Assembly (NCBI GenBank): GCA_004020875.1
Contig: SAPZ01000005.1
Span: 279,323 to 343,322, forward strand
Source of the DNA: Mesorhizobium sp.
Lineage (GTDB): Bacteria > Pseudomonadota > Alphaproteobacteria > Rhizobiales > Rhizobiaceae
DNA: 64,000 nucleotides
Reading direction: 5' to 3'
The position numbers were made by a program, and so were the translations under genes. Under the pieces are notes generated by a model. That model worked only from the letters and a program-made list of their open reading frames with translations, was not told the origin of the DNA and searched no databases. Positions 44,504-52,594 of the stretch are shown here, in pieces; position 1 is the first letter of the stretch, and every line of letters starts with the position of its first letter.

Positions 44504-45313
44504 ATGGCTGTCGAAAAGACCGCTCCGGCGATCGAGCTGATCAATGTCAGCCGCCGCTTCCTCTCCCCCACCGGCAAGTCGCTGACGGCGATCCGCGATT
44601 TCACCATGACGGTCGGACGCGGCGAGTTTGTCGCCGTCGTCGGTCCGACCGGCTGCGGCAAGTCGACGACGCTCAACCTCGTCACCGGGCTCGCCAGCCC
44701 AAGCGCCGGCGAGGTCCGCGTCATGGGCGCGCCGGTCAAGGGGATCGATCCGCGGATCGGCTTCGTGTTCCAGACCGATGCTCTGTTTCCCTGGCGCACG
44801 GTGATCGAGAATGTGATGGCCGGGCCGCTGTTTCGCGGCAAGCCCAAGTCGCAGGCGGAGGCTTCCGCCCGCGACTGGCTGGCACGCGTCGGCCTGGCCC
44901 GCTTCGAGCAGCACTATCCGCACCAGCTCTCCGGCGGCATGCGCAAGCGCGTGGCGCTCGCCCAGACCTTCATCAACGGCCCGGAGATCCTCTTGATGGA
45001 TGAGCCGTTCTCGGCGCTCGACGTGCAGACCCGCGTTCTTATGCATGAGGAACTGCTGCGCCTCTGGTCCGAGGCGAAGGCCTCCGTCGTCTTCGTCACC
45101 CATGACCTCGAGGAAGCGATCGCGCTGGCCGACAAGGTCTATGTGCTCACTGCCGGACCGGCGACGGTGAAATCCGTCTACACGATCGACCTGCCGCGTC
45201 CGCGCGTCGTCGCCGACATCCGTTACGAGCAGAGCTTCATCGACTATTCGCGCACCATCTGGTCAGACCTCAAGGAAGAGGTCGAGACCAGCTACGCCCG
45301 TGCGGCGGCATGA
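44504..45313 (+). CDS. ABC transporter ATPase (NitT/TauT type)
   Basis: 269 residues. Walker A GPTGCGKST, Q-loop VFQTDALFPWRTV, signature HQLSGGMRKRVALAQTFING, Walker B ILLMDEPFSALD, and the H-loop FVTHDLEEAIALAD. It powers the importer with the genes on each side. Its stop lies 10 bases before the permease ATG, with a GAGGAG in between. Confidence 0.95.
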   Translation: MAVEKTAPAIELINVSRRFLSPTGKSLTAIRDFTMTVGRGEFVAVVGPTGCGKSTTLNLVTGLASPSAGEVRVMGAPVKGIDPRIGFVFQTDALFPWRTVIENVMAGPLFRGKPKSQAEASARDWLARVGLARFEQHYPHQLSGGMRKRVALAQTFINGPEILLMDEPFSALDVQTRVLMHEELLRLWSEAKASVVFVTHDLEEAIALADKVYVLTAGPATVKSVYTIDLPRPRVVADIRYEQSFIDYSRTIWSDLKEEVETSYARAAA

Positions 45314-45323
45314 GGAGGCTGAA

Positions 45324-46202
45324 ATGACCGACGCCACCATCAACATTTCCAGCACAAATTTCAGACCGGGCACTTCGGACGCGGAGATCGAGGCCGCCGC
45401 CGCCAGGGCCGCCGCACATCGCCGCCACACGGTCACATTCTGGCGGCTCGCCATCCTCGTCGTCTTTCTGGGTGCCTGGGAGATCGCAGGCCGCATGGCC
45501 TGGATCGATCCGTTCTTTTACGCCATGCCGAGCACGATCGCCGGGCGGCTCTATGAGTGGATTACGGAAGGCACCTCCGAAGGACCGCTCTGGTACCATC
45601 TCTATGTGACGATGGAAGAATCGGTGCTGGGCTTCGTCACCGGTTCGGTCGCCGGCATCATCATTGGCGTCGCGCTCGGTCGCAACCGCATGGCCGCCGA
45701 TATCTTCTCCATCTACATCAAACTGATCAACTCGATCCCCCGCGTCGTGCTGGCGCCGATCTTCATCATGATCCTCGGCCTCGGGCTTGCCTCCAAGGTG
45801 GCGCTGGCCTTCGTCATGGTTTTCTTCGTCGTTTTCCACAACGCTTTCCAGGGTGTGCGCGAGGCGGACCGCGCAATGATCGCCAACGCCCGCATCCTCG
45901 GGGCCTCCGACTGGCAACTGACGCGCTCGGTGATCGTGCCTTCTGCGATGAGCTGGATCTTCGCCAGCCTGCATGTCAGCTTCGGCTTCGCCATCATCGG
46001 CGCCATCGTGGGCGAGTTCGTCGGGTCGCGCTTCGGCATCGGCCTGTTGATCAACATCGCCAAGGGCTCGTTCGACGCCGCCGGCATGTATGCGGCGATC
46101 GTCATCGTCATGGTCGTGGCGCTGGGCGCCGAGTACCTGATGACGCTGGTCGAGAATCGGCTCGCGAAATGGCGGCCTCAGCCATTGCACGAGACGCAGT
46201 AG
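45324..46202 (+). CDS. ABC transporter permease (NitT/TauT type)
   Basis: 292 residues. About six membrane helices (LAILVVFLGAWEIAG, then VLGFVTGSVAGIIIGVALGR) and the EAA cytoplasmic loop (READRAMIANARILGASDWQ) that contacts the ATPase. ATG 45324 follows GAGGAGG. The gene closes the importer operon. Confidence 0.93.
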   Translation: MTDATINISSTNFRPGTSDAEIEAAAARAAAHRRHTVTFWRLAILVVFLGAWEIAGRMAWIDPFFYAMPSTIAGRLYEWITEGTSEGPLWYHLYVTMEESVLGFVTGSVAGIIIGVALGRNRMAADIFSIYIKLINSIPRVVLAPIFIMILGLGLASKVALAFVMVFFVVFHNAFQGVREADRAMIANARILGASDWQLTRSVIVPSAMSWIFASLHVSFGFAIIGAIVGEFVGSRFGIGLLINIAKGSFDAAGMYAAIVIVMVVALGAEYLMTLVENRLAKWRPQPLHETQ

Positions 46203-46230
46203 GCAGGACTGCACTGTCGGCCGGATGCCT

Positions 46231-47604
46231 TCAGGAGCCAGCCAGCGGCAGCCGCACCTCGACCTTCAGCCCGCCCGCGGCGGCGTCGCACAGCGTGACG
46301 CTGCCGCCGGCATTCTCGACCACCTCGTGGACGATGGCGAGCCCGAGCCCGCTCCCTTCCTCGGCCGAGCCGGAAATGCGGTAGAAACGTTCGAAGACGT
46401 GCTCCCGCTCTTCCACGGGAATGCCGGGTCCTTCGTCGCTGACCGTAAGCTCAGCCTCGCCGCCAGTGGCGGCGAGCTTGACGGTGACGCTGCCGCCGGC
46501 CGGTGTGTAACGCAGCGCGTTGTCGACCAGATTGACGATCATCTCCCGCAACATTGTCCCGTCGCCGATGACCGGCACGGGGCCGGTTTCCTCGAGGCCG
46601 AGGTCGATGTTGCGTTCGACTGCCTTCGGCGCATGTGCCTCCAGCACCTGGCGGGCAGCCTCGGTGAGGTCGATGCGATCGGCACGTGGCCGCCGGCTGC
46701 CGGGTTCGGCGCGCGAGAGCGTTAGCAACTGTTCGGCCAGTCGCGCCAGTTTGCCTGAACTTGCCTGCAACGCCACAAGCGCTTCCCGCCGTCGATCCGC
46801 GGCGCTTTCGCGCAACGCATAGCTCGCCTGTGTCGACAGCAGCGCAAGCGGCGTGCGCAACTGGTGTGCGGCGTTGGCAATGAAGCGGCGCTGCGCCGCC
46901 ATCTGGCCCCGCACGCGCGACATGTAGGCATTAAGCGCCTCGATCAGCGGCCTGATCTCGCTCTGCGCGCCCGTTACCTCGATAGGGTCGAGGTCGCTTC
47001 GGCCCGGCGAGCGAACCGCATCGCGAAGGCGGATCAGCGGCGCCAGCCCGCGGCGCAAGCCAAGCAGCACGAACACGCCGGCAATCGCCACCAGCGCCAG
47101 TTGCTGGCCAAAGGCGCTCAACCACAGGCGCTTCACCATCGCATCGTGACCGCCGAGTGTCACGCCGACCGTGACCGTGATCGGCGAATCCGATCCAGCG
47201 CCGATTACGGTATGGCTTAGCGTGGCGAGTCTCAGGCGATGATCGCGAAAGCCGGCCTCTATGCTGCCGCGATCTGTCGCCTTGGGCAGGTCTGGATAAC
47301 CGGTAAGCAGGCGTCCGCCCGCGGTCTCGACATGGTAGTAGACCCTGTCACGATCGCCCGTATCGAACATTTCGATCGCCGCCGGCGGGATGGTGGCATC
47401 GAGCACGGCGTCTTTCACCGCGACCTGTTCGGCGATGGCACGCGCCGATGCCATGAGCATCCGGTCGGTTACCAGATCGGCAGTGGCGAGCGCATTGCCG
47501 TGGCTGGTCCATAGATTGATGGCGGCGAGCCCTGCCAGCGGCAGCACCACCCATGCCAGCAATTGGATCCGAAGGCTGCCGATGCGAAGACTGCCGATTC
47601 TCAT
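46231..47604 (-). CDS. Sensor histidine kinase (TctE-like)
   Basis: 457 residues. Two membrane segments (near residues 12-29 and 170-190) bracket a periplasmic sensor region. The kinase core: H-box FIANAAHQLRTPLALL, N-box MIVNLVDNALRYTPAGG, G-boxes DEGPGIP and GSGLGLAIVHEVVE. Its ATG overlaps the stop of the response regulator by four bases. TctE-type kinases often sense carboxylates; the signal here is unknown. Confidence 0.93.
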   Translation of the reverse strand: MRIGSLRIGSLRIQLLAWVVLPLAGLAAINLWTSHGNALATADLVTDRMLMASARAIAEQVAVKDAVLDATIPPAAIEMFDTGDRDRVYYHVETAGGRLLTGYPDLPKATDRGSIEAGFRDHRLRLATLSHTVIGAGSDSPITVTVGVTLGGHDAMVKRLWLSAFGQQLALVAIAGVFVLLGLRRGLAPLIRLRDAVRSPGRSDLDPIEVTGAQSEIRPLIEALNAYMSRVRGQMAAQRRFIANAAHQLRTPLALLSTQASYALRESAADRRREALVALQASSGKLARLAEQLLTLSRAEPGSRRPRADRIDLTEAARQVLEAHAPKAVERNIDLGLEETGPVPVIGDGTMLREMIVNLVDNALRYTPAGGSVTVKLAATGGEAELTVSDEGPGIPVEEREHVFERFYRISGSAEEGSGLGLAIVHEVVENAGGSVTLCDAAAGGLKVEVRLPLAGS

Positions 47605-48278
47605 GGCGTCGGATCGTCGTGGCGCAAGAGGTAGCCGAGGCCGCGCAACGTGGCGATCTGGACGCGCGAGCCCTCAAGCTTCTTGCGCAGCCGGTGCACA
47701 TAAATCTCGATGGCGCTGGGGTCGGCGTCGGTGTCGAAGTCGTAGATCGCCGCCGAGAGCGCCGCCTTGCTCACCGTGCGGCCGGCCTTGATTACGAGCT
47801 GTTCCAGCACGGCGTGCTCGCGCGGCGTCAGTGACAGCGTCGTGCCGGCAAGCGAGAAGAGGCGAGTGTTGGTGTCGAAGACGAGGTCGCCGCAGGAAAT
47901 GACCGGCGCGGTGCGGTCGTTGGCGCGGCGCAACTGCACGCGGATGCGCGCTTCCAACTCCTCGATCTGGAAGGGTTTGGCCAGATAGTCGTCGGCGCCT
48001 TCGTTGAGCCCCTTGACCCGTCCGTCGAGGCTGGCATTGGCGGTGAGCACGATCACCGGCACCGGGTTGCCGCGCGCCCGCAGCCTCTTCAGCACTTCCA
48101 TGCCGCCCATGCGGGGCAGGGCAAGGTCGAGGATGATCAAGGCATGGTCGCCGGCGGCCAAAGCATGCTCGACATCCTCGCCGTCATGCACGACGTCGAC
48201 GACGTAGCTTGCCTGGCGCAGCGTCTTGCTTAGCCAATCGGCCAGTTCGCGATTGTCCTCGACAAGCAGCAGCCGCAT
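47601..48278 (-). CDS. OmpR-family response regulator (TctD-like)
   Basis: 225 residues. Receiver domain MRLLLVEDNRELADWLSKTL, the phospho-Asp in IILDLALPRMGG (about residue 51), and the Lys in DYLAKPF. The C-terminal winged helix reads LTPREHAVLEQLVIKAGRTV, IYVHRLRKKL. First gene of the two-component operon. Its start faces the DUF680 region. Confidence 0.95.
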   Translation of the reverse strand: MRLLLVEDNRELADWLSKTLRQASYVVDVVHDGEDVEHALAAGDHALIILDLALPRMGGMEVLKRLRARGNPVPVIVLTANASLDGRVKGLNEGADDYLAKPFQIEELEARIRVQLRRANDRTAPVISCGDLVFDTNTRLFSLAGTTLSLTPREHAVLEQLVIKAGRTVSKAALSAAIYDFDTDADPSAIEIYVHRLRKKLEGSRVQIATLRGLGYLLRHDDPTP

Positions 48279-48457
48279 CGTGTGTCGCTGTTTCCTCCCA
48301 ACGGCACCGACCTCGCCGAGGCGGCAAGCCGCGTCCGAATTGGTTCCCGAGGCAACCGATAGTATCGATCCGCCCGCAAGGCAAACGCGGGTTTCCTGCG
48401 GCAGCCATCTCGATCAGGATGCCTGTCGCGCCACTTGCCCGCTCCCGCAAGCGATGA

Positions 48458-48474
48458 AACCGAACCGTTCGGTT
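48458..48474. promoter_or_regulatory. 17-bp palindrome, operator-like (site 1)
   Basis: AACCGAAC-C-GTTCGGTT, perfect arms around one base. The same core recurs at 48617-48635. The arrangement looks like a repressor operator, for example of TetR type. Confidence 0.65.
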
Positions 48475-48616
48475 CAATTAATATTGACGGTTCGTGTAGG
48501 CACGGTGAACGCTGGCAGGTCCGGTCAGACCGGTGTCTCGACGAGTTACAGCCGTAACCAATTGATATTAAACGATAAGATTCTGTCCGCCTAGCCTTTT
48601 GCGCAATTTCAAGATC

Positions 48617-48635
48617 GAACCGAACGGTTCGGTTC
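48617..48635. promoter_or_regulatory. 19-bp palindrome, operator-like (site 2)
   Basis: GAACCGAAC-G-GTTCGGTTC, perfect arms around one base. It lies 124 bases before the first DUF680-type gene, 159 bases from site 1. The protein that binds it is not identified in this window. Confidence 0.68.
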
Positions 48636-48758
48636 ACAAATTTTCGTGATTGGAAATGGCAACAGGGCCGACCCATTTCGGCGTGGTCCGAGCGACGCGA
48701 ATTTCCATTAAGGCACGCCACTAGACGGACACGACTTTTGAAATCTGGAGTATCTAAA

Positions 48759-48989
48759 ATGAACAAGATTGCTTTTGCCGCTGCTGCCCTCCTCGTCGCC
48801 ACGAGCGGCGCTTTTGCCGGCAGCGACCATTACGGTTCCGACAACGTCAACCAACCGGCCGTGACCGCTCCCGCGGGCAAGGTCGACAACACCGTCACGG
48901 GTTCGATCCGCAAGTTCGAGCAGCGCGACCTTCACATCACGCCTGATCAGAACCAGCCGCAGTCGGGCCAGGGCATCTGGGGTCGCTAA
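48759..48989 (+). CDS. Small exported protein, DUF680-like (first of five paralogues)
   Basis: 76 residues. MNKIAFAAAALLVATSGAFA is the signal peptide; the mature part starts GSDHYGSDNVNQPAVTAP, the divergent form of the array's GSDNYGSANANQP motif. The C terminus differs from the others (NQPQSGQGIWGR). TGGAG lies eight bases upstream. The mature protein is small and polar, probably periplasmic or secreted. DUF680 is known mainly from Mesorhizobium, with no assigned role. Confidence 0.83.
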   Translation: MNKIAFAAAALLVATSGAFAGSDHYGSDNVNQPAVTAPAGKVDNTVTGSIRKFEQRDLHITPDQNQPQSGQGIWGR

Positions 48990-49043
48990 GCGGTCCTTTC
49001 CTGACCAACGTCAGTCAACAACTTTGAATCTGGAGTAACTCAA

Positions 49044-49250
49044 ATGACCAAGATCGCTCTTACCGCCGCAGCCCTTCTCGTTGCCACCGGTGCTGCTTTC
49101 GCCGGCTCGGACAATTACGGCTCGGCCAATGCCAACCAGCCGGCCGCTTCTGTCGACACCTCGTCCACCGCTTCGATCAAGAAGTCGGATGCGGATGTCC
49201 AGAAGCCGGTCGTCCAGGGCGCCAACCACGACCTGTTCGGCAACCACTAA
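49044..49250 (+). CDS. Small exported DUF680 protein (copy 2)
   Basis: 68 residues. Signal peptide MTKIALTAAALLVATGAAFA, then GSDNYGSANANQPAASVDTS and a conserved end (DVQKPVVQGANHDLFGNH). Nearly identical, in DNA as well, to the next gene, so the pair is a recent tandem duplication that includes the TCTGGAGTAACTCAA leader. Confidence 0.85.
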   Translation: MTKIALTAAALLVATGAAFAGSDNYGSANANQPAASVDTSSTASIKKSDADVQKPVVQGANHDLFGNH

Positions 49251-49305
49251 TCGGGTTCGCTCGGGCGAACCTTCGACCAACAATCTCGAATCTGGAGTAA
49301 CTCAA

Positions 49306-49512
49306 ATGACCAAGATCGCTCTTACCGCCGCCGCCCTTCTCGTTGCCACCGGCGCCGCTTTTGCCGGCTCGGACAATTACGGCTCGGCCAATGCCAATCA
49401 GCCGGCCGCTTCGGTCGACACCTCGTCCACCGCTTCGATCAAGAAGTCGGATGCGGATGTCCAGAAGCCGGTCGTCCAGGGCGCCAACCACGGCCTGTTC
49501 GGCAACCACTAA
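49306..49512 (+). CDS. Small exported DUF680 protein (copy 3)
   Basis: 68 residues. It differs from copy 2 in a single residue (ANHGLFGNH instead of ANHDLFGNH). The upstream 22 bases with the ribosome binding site are also duplicated. It ends before the terminator at 49538-49564, which closes a unit of copies 1-3. Confidence 0.85.
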   Translation: MTKIALTAAALLVATGAAFAGSDNYGSANANQPAASVDTSSTASIKKSDADVQKPVVQGANHGLFGNH

Positions 49513-49537
49513 ACGGATCTGTCCTCGACAGACCCTC

Positions 49538-49564
49538 AAAGCGGCGGGCTTGTCCCGCCGCTTT
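49538..49564 (+). terminator. Terminator hairpin after DUF680 copy 3
   Basis: Perfect 11-bp stem AAAGCGGCGGG (49538-49548) with CCCGCCGCTTT (49554-49564), loop CTTGT. Related hairpins follow copies 4 and 5. Confidence 0.82.
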
Positions 49565-49839
49565 GCTTCTATGCAGCCGGCTATCCGTTGGACCGGTCCC
49601 CGGCGTTTTTGATCAAGCATTCATCACGAAGCGGTGAGGCCTGTAACGAGGACCCCGGTGCTGCCGAACTGGGAGCAAGGGCCGATAGACGAGGCCGATC
49701 CAGGGAAATTCAGACGGGTGGAACGAGCGGGCAGCAACCGGGCGATGTCCGGGGCGTGCTGTGTCGATCCGCTGGGTCATCGGATCGTCAATCGCTCCCG
49801 ATCCATAACACCGCAACCCCAGAACCAGGAGTATTTGAA

Positions 49840-50046
49840 ATGACCAAGATCGTCCTCACCGCAGCCGCCATTCTCGTCGTCACCGGCACTGCTTTCGCCA
49901 GTTCCGACAATTACGGCTCGGCCAATGCCAACCAGCCGGTCACCACCATCGACCGGACCGTGACAGCCTCGGTCGCGAAGTCCGACGCGGATATCCATGA
50001 GCCGGTCGTGCAGGGCACCAATCACGACCTGTTCGGCAACCACTGA
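49840..50046 (+). CDS. Small exported DUF680 protein (copy 4)
   Basis: 68 residues. Signal peptide MTKIVLTAAAILVVTGTAFA, then SSDNYGSANANQPVTTIDRT and the end DIHEPVVQGTNHDLFGNH. More diverged than copies 2 and 3. CAGGAG lies nine bases upstream of ATG 49840. It appears to have its own transcript because a terminator lies 275 bases upstream. Confidence 0.85.
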   Translation: MTKIVLTAAAILVVTGTAFASSDNYGSANANQPVTTIDRTVTASVAKSDADIHEPVVQGTNHDLFGNH

Positions 50047-50066
50047 TCCGGTCCGGAATGTACCAG

Positions 50067-50087
50067 GCGGCGGGCTTGTCCCGCCGC
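50067..50087 (+). terminator. Terminator-like hairpin after DUF680 copy 4
   Basis: Stem GCGGCGGG (50067-50074) with CCCGCCGC (50080-50087), loop CTTGT, the same loop as at 49538. Followed by TCTTC rather than a long T run. Confidence 0.65.
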
Positions 50088-50283
50088 TCTTCACAAGCAT
50101 TTGATTCACAAGTATTTGTAATCGTTATCCTTTTTTCGATCGAAGTCGAAGCCAAGGGTGCTCTGGCCGCTGAAAGGCGAAGGTGCGGGGAATAAATCCC
50201 GGTCGCCGCGGGTCTTCTCGGCAGCGGGGGCCATCCTCCCAAGGCCACCGCCGATCAAACGACACGAAACAAGGAAATCGAAC

Positions 50284-50532
50284 ATGACCAGGATTGCATT
50301 CGTGACGGCCGCCATGCTTGTCGCCGCCATGGGCACCGCATCCGCTGGCAGCGATCACTACGGCGCTGACGGCGTGAACCAGGCAGCCGTCGGCGCCGAC
50401 ACCAGCGTCACGGCCTCCATCCCGAAGCACAAGACAGTCAAGCCGGCTCCCAAGGTCGATACCGACATGAAGACTGGCTCGACCGGCGCCGCGGATTGGC
50501 CGGGCCCGCCCGCGGACAATTGGGGTAATTGA
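50284..50532 (+). CDS. Small exported protein, DUF680-like (copy 5)
   Basis: 82 residues. MTRIAFVTAAMLVAAMGTAS is the signal peptide, then AGSDHYGADGVNQAAVGADT, recalling copy 1. The C-terminal half is different (KHKTVKPAPKVDTDMKTGST). AAGGAAAT precedes ATG 50284. Terminator hairpin at 50557-50575. Confidence 0.8.
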   Translation: MTRIAFVTAAMLVAAMGTASAGSDHYGADGVNQAAVGADTSVTASIPKHKTVKPAPKVDTDMKTGSTGAADWPGPPADNWGN

Positions 50533-50556
50533 TCCGCTTCTTCGAAATACCAAAGG

Positions 50557-50575
50557 CGGCGGGCAAAACCCGCCG
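50557..50575 (+). terminator. Terminator-like hairpin after DUF680 copy 5
   Basis: Stem CGGCGGG (50557-50563) with CCCGCCG (50569-50575), loop CAAAA, followed by TCTTG. Confidence 0.65.
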
Positions 50576-50606
50576 TCTTGCCTATCGGACGGCCAAGCTT
50601 TGGGCG

Positions 50607-51122
50607 TTAGCCCAAATCCTTCGGCCGCAGGCAATGCGTCAGCCTGGCACTGCCGAACGCAAGGTCCGCCCAGTCGCCGTCGAGCGTGAATCGCGCAAGT
50701 GCCGCCGTCGGAAACTTCGCTTCGGTCTTCTTGAACACGCTCTCATCCGACCCGGCGCCCGCCAGCCGCAACACAAACTGCTGCAGGCCGGGATTGTGGC
50801 CGATCACCAGCAGAGTCGTCGCCTTGACCTGCCGCACGCGCGCCAGGATGGTGGCAGGCGCCGCCTCGTAGAGCTCTTCCGCGAATTCCCCCTGCACATG
50901 CTGCGGTAGTTCCTGGGCGACCAGCCGCCAGGTATCGCGGGTACGCAGCGCCGGCGAAACCAAAGCGAGGTCGGGCAGCCAGCCGCGCCGGGCAAGCTCC
51001 CGCCCCATCAGTGATGCGGTCTTCAGCCCACGCGGGGCGAGAGGACGGTCGAAGTCGGCAAGTGCCGGATCGTCCCAGCTCGACTTGGCATGGCGCAGGA
51101 TGAGGAGCTGTTTCACGGGCAT
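50607..51122 (-). CDS. sixA: SixA-type histidine phosphatase
   Basis: 171 residues. The phosphohistidine motif is LLILRHAKSSW (RHxK type, as in SixA), with ALVSPALRTRDTW and LVIGHNPGLQQF carrying the second His. SixA removes phosphate from histidine phosphotransfer proteins. It is convergent with the small-protein array. In rhizobia the target is unproven. Confidence 0.88.
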   Translation of the reverse strand: MPVKQLLILRHAKSSWDDPALADFDRPLAPRGLKTASLMGRELARRGWLPDLALVSPALRTRDTWRLVAQELPQHVQGEFAEELYEAAPATILARVRQVKATTLLVIGHNPGLQQFVLRLAGAGSDESVFKKTEAKFPTAALARFTLDGDWADLAFGSARLTHCLRPKDLG

Positions 51123-51340
51123 CGATCAGGACCAGGATTGCCGCCAAGTCTGATGCGGGCTTTCGTCTTGATCGCTTCGATGTCGAACGCGACGAATGGC
51201 GCGCTTTCGAGCCCATCGATCCAGGCTTTGCGCAGCCGCGCGGTTTCGGCATCGCTCGCATTCGGATGCGATGCCTCGTCAATCGCTGCGCTGCTTGATT
51301 GCCGTGATCCGCCGTCGACGGGTCTCAATGGTCGATCCTC
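51113..51340 (-). pseudogene. Possible ParD-like antitoxin remnant
   Basis: The frame contains SDAETARLRKAWIDGLESAP, then FDIEAIKTKARIRLGG, which resembles the C-terminal half of ParD/CC2985-type antitoxins (LRxAxxxGxxSGP...FDxxAxxAxxR). There is no sensible N-terminal ribbon-helix-helix part, no good start and no ParE toxin next to it. It overlaps the sixA start by 10 bases. Low certainty. Confidence 0.3.
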
Positions 51341-51347
51341 CGTTCTG

Positions 51348-51857
51348 CTAGGGTTTTGATAGAGTCGGCCGGATATATTCGCTGTCGGGCATCGGAAGCC
51401 GCCCGTCCGTTTCAACGGTAGCCGCCCACATTTGGAAGCCGACAGTGGCCGTGCATCCGACTGTTCCCAGCCCACGATAGGGTGCGCCGAACGAACACTC
51501 TGCCCCTCCGACTCTTGTTACGAACTCGAGGTTCTCGCCGACTTTGCCGAATGCAACGCCATCGACACCGACAACGATTTTGTATTCTTGCCACAGCTTG
51601 GTCGCCGCCTGCTTGCCGCGAAAGATGAGCCAGTTCTGACCATCCGAAAAACGGAAGGTGACACTGCCGTCGGCATACCTTGTCTGAGTCACTTCTCCAG
51701 TACAGGCATCGGTCAGCTTCTCGTTTCGAACGATCAACCTTTTGCACTTGCCGGTGACCGTCCAACTGCCGGTTTGGTCTGCCGCCACAGCGTGTGGCGC
51801 CCCGACGACCAGAGCGGATGCGATGAACGAGCCAGCTATGACGGACCTGTCGAGCAT
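51348..51857 (-). CDS. Exported hypothetical protein
   Basis: 169 residues. Signal peptide SVIAGSFIASALVVGAPHAV, cleavage near AVAADQ. The mature part has four Cys (GKCKRL, DACTGEV, AECSFG, VGCTAT) and is predicted to be beta-rich and periplasmic. No known family is recognised. Confidence 0.72.
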   Translation of the reverse strand: MLDRSVIAGSFIASALVVGAPHAVAADQTGSWTVTGKCKRLIVRNEKLTDACTGEVTQTRYADGSVTFRFSDGQNWLIFRGKQAATKLWQEYKIVVGVDGVAFGKVGENLEFVTRVGGAECSFGAPYRGLGTVGCTATVGFQMWAATVETDGRLPMPDSEYIRPTLSKP

Positions 51858-51886
51858 ACCGCCTATCCGATTTCGAGAAGCAGCCT

Positions 51887-52594
51887 CTAAGGCGTGATGC
51901 GCGCCAGCTGTTCGAGGTCGGTCTCCTCGCCTAGCGGGTCGGGCGCCATCACCACCGAGCTGGCGTTCTCGGCGTCGTCGGCGAAATGGGCAAGCACCGT
52001 GTGGTCTTTTTCCATGCGCGCCTTGCCCTCCGCGACCAGGCCCAGCGCCAGCGTGTAAAGCCGATGCTCGGCCTTCAGCACGCGCGCGGCAAGCGTGTCC
52101 TCATTGTCGCCGACCATCACCGGCACGGCGGCCTGCGCGATGATCGGGCCGTCATCCATCTCCGGCGTGACGAAATGCACCGAGCAGCCATGGATGCGCA
52201 CGCCGGCGCGGATCGCCCGCGCATGCGTGTCCAGCCCCTTGAAGGCCGGCAGCAAGGCAGGGTGGATGTTGATCATGCGCCCCTGCCATTTCTCGACGAG
52301 GCCGCGGCCGAGGATGCGCATATAGCCGGCAAGCGCCACGATCTCGGCGCCGAAGCCGGTGAGCGCGGCGTCGATCGCGGCGTCATAGGCATCTTTGCTC
52401 GCATGGTCGGCGCGCAGGATCACCTTGGTGGCGATGCCGCGCGACTGGGCGATGCCGAGGCCGGCCGCGTTGGCGCGGTCGGAGATGACCCCGACGATTT
52501 CGGCCGGATAGCTTGGATCGCTGGCCGCCGCGATCAGCGCCGTCATGTTGGAGCCGCGCCCCGAGATCAGGACGACCGTGCGCTTCCTGCTCAT
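51887..52594 (-). CDS. purN: Phosphoribosylglycinamide formyltransferase
   Basis: 235 residues. [20 protein letters not shown] at the start, then the catalytic [20 protein letters not shown] and [18 protein letters not shown]. It formylates GAR in purine synthesis with 10-formyl-THF. The ATG overlaps the purM stop (ATGA). A C-terminal extension of about 20 residues follows the core, common in rhizobia. Confidence 0.96.
   Translation of the reverse strand: MSRKRTVVLISGRGSNMTALIAAASDPSYPAEIVGVISDRANAAGLGIAQSRGIATKVILRADHASKDAYDAAIDAALTGFGAEIVALAGYMRILGRGLVEKWQGRMINIHPALLPAFKGLDTHARAIRAGVRIHGCSVHFVTPEMDDGPIIAQAAVPVMVGDNEDTLAARVLKAEHRLYTLALGLVAEGKARMEKDHTVLAHFADDAENASSVVMAPDPLGEETDLEQLARITP

Larger units (their letters stand above)
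48279..48758. other. Intergenic region with two operator-like palindromes, upstream of the small-protein array
   Basis: 480 bases without a supportable gene. It contains the palindromes at 48458-48474 and 48617-48635 (listed separately), and a TTGACG hexamer at 48484-48489 that could be a -35. Confidence 0.55.
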
